A stretch of 64,000 nt of DNA from a virus: positions 42,605-106,604 of the IMG/VR virus record IMGVR_UViG_3300042882_000890; one strand, given 5' to 3'. Every line of letters starts with the position of its first letter. The first letter of the stretch is position 1. Shown here one piece after another: positions 21,268-29,900 of the stretch. A program made the translations under genes and the position numbers. Under the pieces are notes generated by a model. The model was not told the origin of the DNA, did not search any database, and worked only from the letters and a program-made list of their open reading frames with translations.

Positions 21268-21414
21268 ATGGTATTAATATCTTTATTAGCTCTAGCGATG
21301 GTTGTTGAGGGCATCTGGTCTCCGAGATTTGATTATATCTCTAAAGAGAATATGTTATTGTTACACTACAATAAAAAGTGGTCAAGAAATTATTTAGTAA
21401 TCTTTAAATTTTAA
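21268..21414 (+). CDS. Small protein with N-terminal hydrophobic helix (48 aa)
   Basis: ATG 21268, first ORF after the promoter; residues 1-14 hydrophobic (VLISLLALAMVV), then polar and aromatic. Three bases separate it from the next gene. Probably membrane-associated; function unknown. Confidence 0.5.
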   Translation: MVLISLLALAMVVEGIWSPRFDYISKENMLLLHYNKKWSRNYLVIFKF

Positions 21415-21417
21415 AAA

Positions 21418-21651
21418 ATGGAAATGGAAATAGAATACTTAGGTGTGCCCCTTTCAATAGAGGGTAATTATTATCCTTCTGAAGCTCAAGTTACGTATTA
21501 TTCAGACATGTCAGGCTACCCCGGAAGTCCGGCAGAATTTGAAATTATAAAAATAACTGTGACAGACAGTGATGTGGATATTTGGGAACTTTTTTCACAA
21601 AGACAAATTGATGAAATTACTGAGCTAGTAATCCAAAAAACAGAGGAGTAG
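21418..21651 (+). CDS. Small hypothetical protein (77 aa)
   Basis: Acidic, Tyr-rich protein with the segment YYPSEAQVTYYSDMSG and a C-terminal helix (SQRQIDEITELVIQ). Its stop TAG overlaps the GTG start of the next gene. No family recognised beyond resemblance to small phage ORFs. Confidence 0.55.
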   Translation: MEMEIEYLGVPLSIEGNYYPSEAQVTYYSDMSGYPGSPAEFEIIKITVTDSDVDIWELFSQRQIDEITELVIQKTEE

Positions 21652-21923
21652 TGCAAGCAACAAAAAAAGAAGAGGGTATAATTTTGGATATCTATCGAGA
21701 GCTTTACAAAGAGTCTACTCCAATCGGAGATTTTGACAAGTTGATAAGCTCAGAGAAAAAGGATGTCTTTTTTATGGATTATGAAATACCTGAAGAGACT
21801 TTTTTTAAAATACTAGAAAGTCACCTAAAAGGAAAAAGAATAACTAAGTTAAAAAAACAAGCGATTCGTAATACTATACTATTAGGTTGCAGCCCTAAAT
21901 TTACAAACCCTATAAAAGATTAA
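21651..21923 (+). CDS. Small conserved phage protein with GTG start
   Basis: A 90-residue product starting at GTG 21651, preceded by AGAGGAG, one of the few Shine-Dalgarno-like sites here. Pattern: EEGIILDIYRELYKESTP, FFMDYEIPEETF, LTKLKKQ-like helix, then ILLGCSPKF at the end. I recognise this layout in small phage proteins of unknown function. The translational overlap with the previous gene supports the start. Confidence 0.6.
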   Translation: MQATKKEEGIILDIYRELYKESTPIGDFDKLISSEKKDVFFMDYEIPEETFFKILESHLKGKRITKLKKQAIRNTILLGCSPKFTNPIKD

Positions 21924-21928
21924 ATTAA

Positions 21929-22102
21929 ATGTGTATTAACATGATAAATATAGAATTTGTAATAGGTTGCTTTTTAGTACTCCTGATAATAGTTGGGTTA
22001 ATAGTGTTTGGTGTCTGGTTTGTGAAAAAGATAAGTTCAAGACCAGAAGAAGATTTTAAAGATTGGGATATAACTTTAATGGACGGTTTAAAAGATAAAT
22101 AA
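21929..22102 (+). CDS. Small single-pass membrane protein (57 aa)
   Basis: ATG 21929 to TAA 22100-22102. One long hydrophobic segment (about residues 8-31), then basic residues and an acidic tail (EEDFKDWD), consistent with N-out/C-in topology. Function unknown. Confidence 0.5.
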   Translation: MCINMINIEFVIGCFLVLLIIVGLIVFGVWFVKKISSRPEEDFKDWDITLMDGLKDK

Positions 22103-22110
22103 ATAAAAAT

Positions 22111-22371
22111 ATGCACTACAGATTAATTAGAGAAGAAGATGGACTTATGAAAGAGTCCAAAGACATCAAATGGATTGAGTTTGATGAGCAAGGTAAATTT
22201 AAGAAAGCTTACAAAACCCCTAAGAAGGGTAGAAGCTTATTGATGAGTCCTTTTAATATGTTTTTTACTTGGCAAACAACAGAGGTTGTAAAAGTAGTAG
22301 AAAAAACAGAAACTATGGTTCATTTCAAAACCAAAAATTCAGAATATAAACTTTATAAGGTAGAAAACTAA
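22111..22371 (+). CDS. Small hypothetical protein (86 aa)
   Basis: Basic, beta-rich protein (HYRLIREEDG, WIEFDEQGKF, MVHFKTKNSEYKLYKV). The next gene begins at its last base. A small barrel fold is plausible; function unknown. Confidence 0.55.
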   Translation: MHYRLIREEDGLMKESKDIKWIEFDEQGKFKKAYKTPKKGRSLLMSPFNMFFTWQTTEVVKVVEKTETMVHFKTKNSEYKLYKVEN

Positions 22372-22541
22372 TGGGAAATTTAATTGTATTACAGCATATT
22401 TTTAATGCGTTTTGTATAGTATTTTGTTTATGGATGTGCTTTAGGTGGACAACAAAAACATTCCCGGACTCAATGATAAAAGTATTTTTATTTTTAGTGT
22501 CCCTTATAGGAGTATTAGTAGAACTAAAAAATATAAGCTAA
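22371..22541 (+). CDS. Two-span membrane protein (56 aa)
   Basis: ATG 22371 to TAA 22539-22541 with hydrophobic stretches at about 3-23 and 36-50 joined by a short basic loop (RWTTKTF). One-base overlaps on both sides support it as a real gene. Function unknown. Confidence 0.5.
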   Translation: MGNLIVLQHIFNAFCIVFCLWMCFRWTTKTFPDSMIKVFLFLVSLIGVLVELKNIS

Positions 22542-23107
22542 TGGAAGGCATTTTAAGATTTCAACAAGCAACAGATAGCTGGGTTATAGAGCACGAAGAG
22601 CACTTCAGAACTGTAAAAGACGAAAATGGTAATGCTTATGGTGCCGATACTATTGTAAAAACAATTCAAGTAGAGCCACATTCATGCCCAGGAAATTACC
22701 CTACAGATATAATAACTCACGATGGTATGAAAGTAGTTTTTGAAGTAGTTACTTTAGTTTTTGAAAAAGATGAGTTCAATATCCAAGAGGGGGATTTTGC
22801 TAAGATTAATTGGGAAACTCCTAAAAACGATGTTTCAGTAGAAGAAGACGATGATTCTTATTCTCCTTATTGCCCGGTGTGTACCGGTTGTGGAGAAGCA
22901 GGTTGTTGTAGTCCTTTACATTGTGAGCCGGATAACCCGGAGTGCCAATACCCTAAAACTTATATCGAAGACCTTAAACTAGGATACCGTACTTTTGAGA
23001 AATGGTATAATTTACTAGATGAAAACGAATGGTTCGGTAAAAAGGATGAGTTTATGAAGATTTACCACGAAATGTTAGAAATTAGATTTAGACAAGATGA
23101 AGAATAA
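22541..23107 (+). CDS. Cys-cluster phage protein
   Basis: A 188-residue product starting at ATG 22541, overlapping the previous stop; a longer frame back to 22445 overlaps the membrane gene and is rejected. After a beta-rich N-terminal region (1-105) there is a compact cysteine-rich segment (about 118-148: CPVC-x-GCGEAGCC, then two more Cys), probably one or two zinc sites. The C-terminal helix carries YRTFEKWYNLLDENEWFG. Function unknown; DNA, RNA or protein binding is possible. Confidence 0.55.
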   Translation: MEGILRFQQATDSWVIEHEEHFRTVKDENGNAYGADTIVKTIQVEPHSCPGNYPTDIITHDGMKVVFEVVTLVFEKDEFNIQEGDFAKINWETPKNDVSVEEDDDSYSPYCPVCTGCGEAGCCSPLHCEPDNPECQYPKTYIEDLKLGYRTFEKWYNLLDENEWFGKKDEFMKIYHEMLEIRFRQDEE

Positions 23108-23564
23108 GTTTATAAAATTATTTGAGTACTTTTTTGGAAAAAGGAAAGTAGTACATACACCCTCGGACATACTACATAGCCAAGTTACTTGCTTAGAGTG
23201 TGGTGAGGTATTGGTTAGTAAAAGTAGACACGATTACAAAACTTGCTCTTGTCCTAATGAAACTATGATTGACGGGGGTAACGAATACGTTAGATTTGGG
23301 GGTAAGGACTTGTCAAAAATCGATGTTTTTACAGTTTTTGATACTGACGATTTTAAGTTTGTTCGTAGGTATGCTTCTCGTGGAGGTCGTGGTGTTAACG
23401 GGGATGAGCCACTAACTTGGACTAAATTGTGTGATATGAATGACAGTTGGTTAGAAGCTGTCTTGAGATACTACCCTGAGGGCACCGATAACTCACACTT
23501 GAGACTTATTCGTAAAGAAATTGAATACCGTAAACAACACAGAATACATGGAAAAAACGTATAG
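23097..23564 (+). CDS. Zinc-ribbon phage protein (DUF7695-like)
   Basis: 155 residues. CLECGEVLVSKSRHDYKTCSC followed by IDGGNEYVRFGG matches a small phage family with a zinc ribbon next to an Asp-Gly-Gly-x-x-Tyr-x-Arg segment. The C-terminal half has helices ending HLRLIRKEIEYR, a common end of short phage proteins. It overlaps both neighbours by 11-17 bases. Function unknown. Confidence 0.65.
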   Translation: MKNKFIKLFEYFFGKRKVVHTPSDILHSQVTCLECGEVLVSKSRHDYKTCSCPNETMIDGGNEYVRFGGKDLSKIDVFTVFDTDDFKFVRRYASRGGRGVNGDEPLTWTKLCDMNDSWLEAVLRYYPEGTDNSHLRLIRKEIEYRKQHRIHGKNV

Positions 23565-24000
23565 AAAAGTAGGTAAGAGGTATGTTGAGATTGAACAATC
23601 TTTACCTTTGAATCAAGAAATTGTATTGAGTTGTGCCTTTAGATATGCTTTAGGTAGAGCTACATACGTAGTTGGCTCTATTTGTGAAGAGCTTATCAGG
23701 TTACTTGATGTTCTACCAGAGAATTTTAAATACCGGACAGCTAAAGAAATACAAGAGTACCAAGACGAACATGGTAAAGCTGGTTGGGATTGTGATAACG
23801 ATGAATGGAACTACATAAAGTGGTTATTTACTCCAGAAAGAAGAGTTATACTAGAAGCAAATTATTATCAAACTGATAAGTGGAAAGAAGTAGAAGCAGT
23901 GCGAAGCGATGAGTTAGACGAAAATGGTGAAGTAAAGTATTTATCATTAACAGACAAAGACAGTTATTATTTTAAAGTAAGAAACGTAAGAAACAAGTAA
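23548..24000 (+). CDS. Conserved phage protein with ALGRATYVV motif
   Basis: The 150-residue product starts at ATG 23548 inside the previous gene. Residues 25-50 (VLSCAFRYALGRATYVVGSI) match a segment common in small phage proteins where a helix Arg-Tyr-Ala-Leu-Gly-Arg precedes Thr-Tyr-Val-Val. The rest is helical and acidic with several Trp. Stop overlaps the next start by one base. Function unknown. Confidence 0.6.
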   Translation: MEKTYRKVGKRYVEIEQSLPLNQEIVLSCAFRYALGRATYVVGSICEELIRLLDVLPENFKYRTAKEIQEYQDEHGKAGWDCDNDEWNYIKWLFTPERRVILEANYYQTDKWKEVEAVRSDELDENGEVKYLSLTDKDSYYFKVRNVRNK

Positions 24001-24896
24001 TGAATGAAATATCCTTTTTTTACTACCCGGCAGACATCCGGATACCTACTCCAATTGGAAGAGTTACTTTTCAACAATTCTTGAAAGCTAACAAAAGTCC
24101 TAAGGGAGAGATTGTATCTCTTTTTGAACAAATAGAAGAAGCTACAAAAAAAGGGGATTTAGAGTTAAAAAGTAAACTTAAAGAAAAGCTGTATTACTTT
24201 ACACCTTGTGTAGAAACAGATGGGATTGGTCGTTGTTACTCTAACATAAGGAGTTTTAATGGTTTAGCAGTCCTTGACTTTGATAAGTTGCCAGATGCAC
24301 CGGCTTTTAAGCAATTCTTGTTCGATAACTTGAAGTGTGTTGTGGCGGCTTATCTTTCACCCTCAAAAAAAGGTTGTAAGTTCATAGTTAGAATACCTAA
24401 ATGCCAAACCATAGATGAGTTCAAAAGCTATTTTTATGGTTTGGGTTTTTATATGGAGAAATATGAAGGTTTTGACCCCTCTACACAGAATTGTATCCTA
24501 CCATTGTACTTATCTATTGACCCGGACTTATTATACCGAGAAGATGCAGAAGTGTGGGATATTAAAGGAGAGAAGCTAGATGAGTTCAAAGTGTTTGATG
24601 GGGTAATCGAGGTTCTAGATAACATTACAGAGGATGATAAAGACAGAGTCAAAAGTATTATTAAAAGGTCAATGGAAAAGATAGTAGATTCTGGTCATTA
24701 TATTGTCAGGTCAACTTCTTTATCTGGTGGTGGGTATGTTGCTAGTGGGTATTGCACCCAAGAAGAAATGGAAGATTTGATTTACGAGCTTATAGAAAAT
24801 AATGATTACTGTAAAAAGAATATTAGGGGCTATAAACAAACAGCCAAGGAAATGATTATTAGGGGTATGAAAAGCCCTTTATATTTAAGAGATTAA
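24000..24896 (+). CDS. BT4734/VirE-N type primase-like protein
   Basis: The 298-residue protein matches the BT4734-like N-terminal domain found in Bacteroidetes mobile elements. Residues 80-150 have NGLAVLDFDKLPD with the metal-binding Asp-x-Asp, AAYLSPSKKGCKFIVRIP, and a following helix, the archaeo-eukaryotic-primase-type core. The C-terminal part (about 215-298, IKRSMEKIVDS and ASGYCTQEEMEDLIYELIE) resembles a primase C-terminal helical region. It may make primers for the family A polymerase. No separate DnaG-like primase is in the window. Confidence 0.75.
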   Translation: MNEISFFYYPADIRIPTPIGRVTFQQFLKANKSPKGEIVSLFEQIEEATKKGDLELKSKLKEKLYYFTPCVETDGIGRCYSNIRSFNGLAVLDFDKLPDAPAFKQFLFDNLKCVVAAYLSPSKKGCKFIVRIPKCQTIDEFKSYFYGLGFYMEKYEGFDPSTQNCILPLYLSIDPDLLYREDAEVWDIKGEKLDEFKVFDGVIEVLDNITEDDKDRVKSIIKRSMEKIVDSGHYIVRSTSLSGGGYVASGYCTQEEMEDLIYELIENNDYCKKNIRGYKQTAKEMIIRGMKSPLYLRD

Positions 24897-24899
24897 ATT

Positions 24900-24986
24900 A
24901 TGACCAAAAAAGACTTTTATAGGAAAGATTTTTTAACATACAAACAAAAATTTAATAAATTTGGAGAAACCAAAAAAGATTCGTAA
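24900..24986 (+). CDS. Tiny basic ORF (28 aa)
   Basis: ATG 24900 to TAA 24984-24986; Lys/Phe-rich. Its stop overlaps the TAATTTTG promoter element. Weakly supported. Confidence 0.35.
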   Translation: MTKKDFYRKDFLTYKQKFNKFGETKKDS

Positions 24987-24991
24987 TTTTG
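24960..24991 (+). promoter_or_regulatory. Bacteroidetes-type promoter
   Basis: TTTG 24960-24963 and TAATTTTG 24984-24991, spacer 20, before the metallophosphoesterase gene. Confidence 0.8.
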
Positions 24992-25017
24992 TAAGAGTAT
25001 TAACCAATTAAAAAAAT

Positions 25018-26247
25018 ATGGAATTAAACAAAGAAAGGTTACGTGAACTCTTCGAGCAAGAGCAAAGCAAAACCAATGCCGCTAAAGCCTACTGTAAAGA
25101 GATGGGTATTGAGTACTCAGAGTCATTTAGAAAAAAAGCAAATTCTGCTATTTTATCAAGTGCTAGTAAAACCAACGATTTAGAAAACGAAACAGAAACT
25201 GAGACTAACCAGTACACAACTTCTCCTCTATCAGCCCTCAAAGAAGACGGTAAGATTATGAGTATCCAGGAGTACTGTGAATTTTATAATATCCCTTTTG
25301 AGCAAGTGCGAACTTTTAAGTTGGTTACTCATACCGGTAAAGGTGCTTATTACAACATAGCCTCTAACGCTATCGAAGGAGATGGTTTTAAGGCGTTTTA
25401 CGAACAGATGTTAAAAGACATAGCTGATATACCAAATAAGCCTAAAACTATTCTTAGATTCCCAGAAATGTCTCTTACAGATAAAGAGGAATACTTGCTT
25501 GTTATAGACCCATGTGATTTACATATTGGTAAACTAGCTGAAAGTTTTGAAACAGGTGAAGATTATGATAGTCAGATAGCTGTAAAAAGAGCTAAAGAAG
25601 GTGTTAAAGGTATTTTAGATAAGACTAAAGGTTTTAGTATTGACAAAATACTTTTTATAGGGGGTAATGATATTCTTCATATAGATACACCTAAAAGAAC
25701 AACTACATCAGGTACGCCACAAGACACTGTAGGTAGTTGGTATTCAAATTTCTTAGTGGCTAAAGAATTGTATATAGATATTTTAAGTGAGCTTATTGAA
25801 GTCGCTGATGTACATTTTGTATTTAACCCCAGTAACCACGATTGGACTCATGGATTCTTTTTAGCAGATGTGATTCAAACTTATTTTAAAGATTGTGAAA
25901 ACATTACTTTTGACTGTGACTTAACACATAGAAAGTACTTTAGATATTTTGATAATTTAATAGGTTCAACACATGGGGATAGTGCAAAAATACCAGACTT
26001 ACCTCTACTTATGGCACATGAAAGTGCTGATTGGAGCTTTTGTAAACACAAATATATTTATACGCACCATGTACATCACAAATCAAGTAAAGATTATATG
26101 GGAGTAAATGTTGAGTCTATGAGAAGTGCTAGTGGTACAGACGGTTGGCATCACAGGTCAGGATATGCTCACGCCCCTAAGGCGATTGAAGGATTTTTGC
26201 ACTCTAAGATTCATGGTCAAATTTGTAGAATTGTGCATATTTTTTAG
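25018..26247 (+). CDS. Calcineurin-like metallophosphoesterase
   Basis: The 409-residue protein has an N-terminal helical, HTH-like region (1-60) and a linker, then a metallophosphoesterase core (about 160-409). Motifs: DPCDLHIGKL (Asp-x-His), FIGGNDILH (GGND), NPSNHDW (the Asn-His pair), STHGDS, and THHVHHK. Metal-dependent phosphoesterases of this type act on DNA ends (SbcD/Mre11-like) or other phosphodiesters. The N-terminal region suggests DNA binding. It stands alone behind a promoter, followed by a homing endonuclease. Confidence 0.82.
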   Translation: MELNKERLRELFEQEQSKTNAAKAYCKEMGIEYSESFRKKANSAILSSASKTNDLENETETETNQYTTSPLSALKEDGKIMSIQEYCEFYNIPFEQVRTFKLVTHTGKGAYYNIASNAIEGDGFKAFYEQMLKDIADIPNKPKTILRFPEMSLTDKEEYLLVIDPCDLHIGKLAESFETGEDYDSQIAVKRAKEGVKGILDKTKGFSIDKILFIGGNDILHIDTPKRTTTSGTPQDTVGSWYSNFLVAKELYIDILSELIEVADVHFVFNPSNHDWTHGFFLADVIQTYFKDCENITFDCDLTHRKYFRYFDNLIGSTHGDSAKIPDLPLLMAHESADWSFCKHKYIYTHHVHHKSSKDYMGVNVESMRSASGTDGWHHRSGYAHAPKAIEGFLHSKIHGQICRIVHIF

Positions 26248-26249
26248 AT

Positions 26250-26864
26250 ATGGAAAAAATTTGTGGTATTTATAAAATAACTTCCCCTAATGGAAAAATC
26301 TACATAGGTGAAAGCTCTGATATTGATACTAGAAAATATTATTATAAAATAGTAAGTTGCCATAAACAAATTAAATTATACAACTCTTTAAAAAAGTATG
26401 GGTGGAATGCTCATACTTTTGAGATTTTAGAAGAATGTGATTTTGGGGAATTACTCTGTAGAGAAAGATACTGGCAAGATTTCTATGATGTTTTAGGAAG
26501 CAAGGGTTTAAACTTAGAGCTTACTAATTGTGGAGACAAAAAAAGAGTACTAAGTCAATTAAGTAAAGATAAAATAAGCAAGGCTAATTCTGGAGTAAAT
26601 AACGGTATGTTTGGTAGGAGTCTTTCCAAGGAACACTTAAAAATTTTACAAGAGCACAAGCATACAAATGAGGCTATTCTAAAAATAAGGGAAAGGAGTT
26701 TTGGGGAAAATAACCCAAATGCAAAGTTGGTTCTAAATACAGAAACTGGTATATTTTATGGTTGTGTAAAAGATGCAGCTTTTACTATAGGTATGTTAAG
26801 AGATACCTTAAAACAACAACTTAATGGGAGAAGAAAAAACAAAACTTCTTTTATGTATGTATAA
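26250..26864 (+). CDS. GIY-YIG homing endonuclease
   Basis: The 204-residue protein has GIYKITSPNGKIYIGES at residues 6-22 (GIY...YIG), a catalytic Arg in DTRKYYY, and Glu in CRERYW. DNA-binding NUMOD3-type repeats follow (SGVNNGMFGRS, and NNPNAK), then a helix-turn-helix-like end (GCVKDAAFTIGMLRDTL). It is a free-standing selfish endonuclease located 2 bases after the metallophosphoesterase gene and just before the left/right arm boundary. Confidence 0.9.
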   Translation: MEKICGIYKITSPNGKIYIGESSDIDTRKYYYKIVSCHKQIKLYNSLKKYGWNAHTFEILEECDFGELLCRERYWQDFYDVLGSKGLNLELTNCGDKKRVLSQLSKDKISKANSGVNNGMFGRSLSKEHLKILQEHKHTNEAILKIRERSFGENNPNAKLVLNTETGIFYGCVKDAAFTIGMLRDTLKQQLNGRRKNKTSFMYV

Positions 26865-26865
26865 A

Positions 26866-26906
26866 AAATAAACCCCCAAAGACTTAAAAATCTGAGGGGG
26901 TTTTTC
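26866..26906. terminator. Bidirectional terminator at the arm boundary
   Basis: AACCCCC (26871-26877) pairs with GGGGGTT (26896-26902), with AGA/TCT inside. T tracts flank it on both strands (TTTTT forward, TTTATTTTTT reverse), so it serves both convergent arms. The next 85 bases hold a small GGGG-ACA-CCCC hairpin (about 26958-26968) and no gene. Confidence 0.9.
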
Positions 26907-26991
26907 TTTGCTTATACCTAACACCACTTACACCTATTGGCTGGATTCAGAACTGCCGGGGACACCCCAACAGCGATAAGCTACATGTATT

Positions 26992-29900
26992 TTAAATATC
27001 TTCTTCGTCTAATACCCAAGCTACTGGAATAAGAGCTTCCTCTTTGTTAAAGTAGTCAAAGGCATCTCTCTGAGATTTTAAGTTCTCTGCATTCCAAACA
27101 TCAAACATAGATTTAGCACCTGTTATATTTTTGATAAGATAAACTTGTTGTTTTGTCAAACCTTGATATCTACCTCTCTCAACTACGCTTGTGTCTAGTA
27201 AGTTCCCAATTTTAACTAAATTCTCAATTTTTTGTAAACCTACTACAGGCTCTTTGAAAGATGAATAAAATTCACCAAAAGAACCTAATTGAGAAGAAGC
27301 TACCTCGGTTGTTGTTCTTTCAAACAAGTATGCTGATAGTTGTGCTCCCCACAAATCTTCTTCGTCATCTGCAAAACTAGATAAGAATATGGTTAGCAAG
27401 AACAAACCTGAAAGGAATAACAACTCTTTACTGGCTCTTTCAAGATTTTTTCTAGTTGTTTCATCACCGTTAATATATAAGTCTTTAAACTCATTCATTA
27501 TACCTTTTAGCTTACCTTTTTTGTAACCCATATTTATTGCATCAACAAAGTAGTTAGCTGCTGTAACGTATGTCCCTTCTTCTACTTTACCTGTCTGGAA
27601 GTTTATGTGTCTTCTTTTAAAACGGTTAGCGGCAGATATTGCTAACCAACCTTTATGTGTCATTACAAATCTACCTAAAACGTCTCTCTGTAAAGTTGTT
27701 CTTTCTTCATTTGTGATTTGACCGTCAATTCTTTCGACTAGTTTCTTAGTCTTAGATATAACGCCTAACTCAATATTCCGGAAATCTTTTCTGAACTCTT
27801 CGTCATTAGCTCTATTCATATCCTTAGCCAAAGATTCAAACTCGTAAGTCATAGTTGGATAAGGTTTGCCATTTTTATCTTCTGTAAGAATGTAATTGTA
27901 TAAAGCTTTGCTTTCTAAGGCTTTCCAGGCTGCGGTTACATCTTTGATATTAGCTCTTGAACCTAAAGCGTTATTAAACATTACTTTAAACTGCTCAAAA
28001 TCTACTATCTTGCCTTCATAAACTCTGTTACCATATAGCTGCGATAGCATAGCTTTTGATAGTGGTACGAAGTTACCAGCTGTATGTAAAATATACATCG
28101 ACTTACTAAGTGCTCTAGGAGCCTTATTATACATAGAGTCTTGGAATCTACGGTCTAAATCAAATATTCCGAAGTACTCCCCCATCAATGATAATTTAGC
28201 TCTGGAATTTAACTCCAAACTTTCTTTCATTGCCGGTGTAGATAGTTTGTAAAACTCTTTTCTGGCTAAGTTGTAAGAACCAGAATCTACATATTGCTCT
28301 AGTAATCTCTCTATAATTAAGGAAGCTTCTGCTGTCATCCAAGAAGTTATAGGAACAATAAAGTTTCTACCAAGAGAGTTATTTCTAAGCCAGTTGTGTA
28401 GTTTGTTAATAACTTTTGTAACATCTACTTGTCCTAAAACAGGTAAGTTTACTCTCCAGTTTCTTCTTTCTTTTACTCCAAATAAGTTGTAATCCATATA
28501 AGACTTAAACATCTTATAGGTGTTGGTAGCCTCAGCTGATTTACCCCCTGGGTAAGCTCTATTTAAAGCTTTGTCATTAAGGGTTGCGAACTCAGAATAC
28601 CTATCTTTTTTAGATTTGTATAACTCTGCTTGTTGAGCCATCAAAGCTGAAGTATAAAATAAATCCTCTGACACAAAATCCTTTTCAGAGAGTCTGTTCA
28701 AGAAGTACTTAGGTATTACTCTAAAACCTTCATTCTTTATAAAAGCTTCTCCCTTGTTTGCCTCATCTCCAAAAGCTTGTTCATCTATTCTAAATCTCAA
28801 GAAATCCTGCCACATATCTTTTGTAGAACCTTTTGGGTCTTTCAAGAAATCCATAGTTTTATTAAAACTTGTTTTTGATATTTGTGGTGCCAAATACAAG
28901 TTGTGTAATCCTAGTTCTCCATAAGAACGTAAAGTATCTTTTTGGAAGTTTATGTACTCTTTGTATAACTCAAATAACTCTTTATTAGAGTTTGCTTGCA
29001 TATTGCCATCAGCATCTAATACCGGGTTGTTTTCAGAGTCTCTTTTAGGGTTAAATAGCTGAACGAATCTACTGTTTGAATACTGTGATAATTTAGGTTG
29101 TCTTGAACCACCCTCAAAATCTTCTCTGTAATTACTGTTCTTAAATTTAATCTCCCCCATTTCGTAATAAGAGAAGTTATTGCTAACTTTTACATCATCT
29201 CTATTATTCAAAGAATTAACTAATCCAAAAACATTACCGTTGCCCTCTTTTAGGTTCGTGTAAAACTCAGACAATCCTACTGGAGCAAAAGCTTTGTAGT
29301 ACATTGCTATTTTTGACTCTGCGTATTTTAAAACAATGTCTTCTACCTCTTCTTTTAAGATATCTTCTCTACCTACTATGTTCTCTATTAACTTTTTGCT
29401 TGCGGCAGTTATAGGTCTATTTTTGGTAAAGTTTTCTAGTGCATCTCTTAATCTTTCTACTCTTCTTCTATTGGTAAGAGTCATGTTTTTTAATGCAAAA
29501 TCTATTTTGTCAGAAGTCTCTGTTATACCTTTGTCTTTTAAAGAATCGTAGTAAGCTTGGTTTGGGGTTACTTCTGAAACTTTTTCAGCTTCTTCACCCA
29601 TTTCACTTATAGTACTCTTTTGAAAAGTTTTGTATAATTCAGAATACAACTCATCAATCCTTTCTGATAAATCTAACACATTTTTTCTAATATCATCCGA
29701 CATTTCGTCTGCCAAAATATTAGTATAGTTTCTAGAGTCCTGGAACTTTTTTAGTATAGCTTTTCTTTTATCTAAGCTTTCTTTGTATTCGTTTATTTTT
29801 AGTATTGTTAACTCATCTGCTTCCGGGTCTTGTTCATACAAATCAAGCTCTGTCATCAATGTTTCAGAAGAATTAAAGCTGTTCCAAAAATCATTTGAGA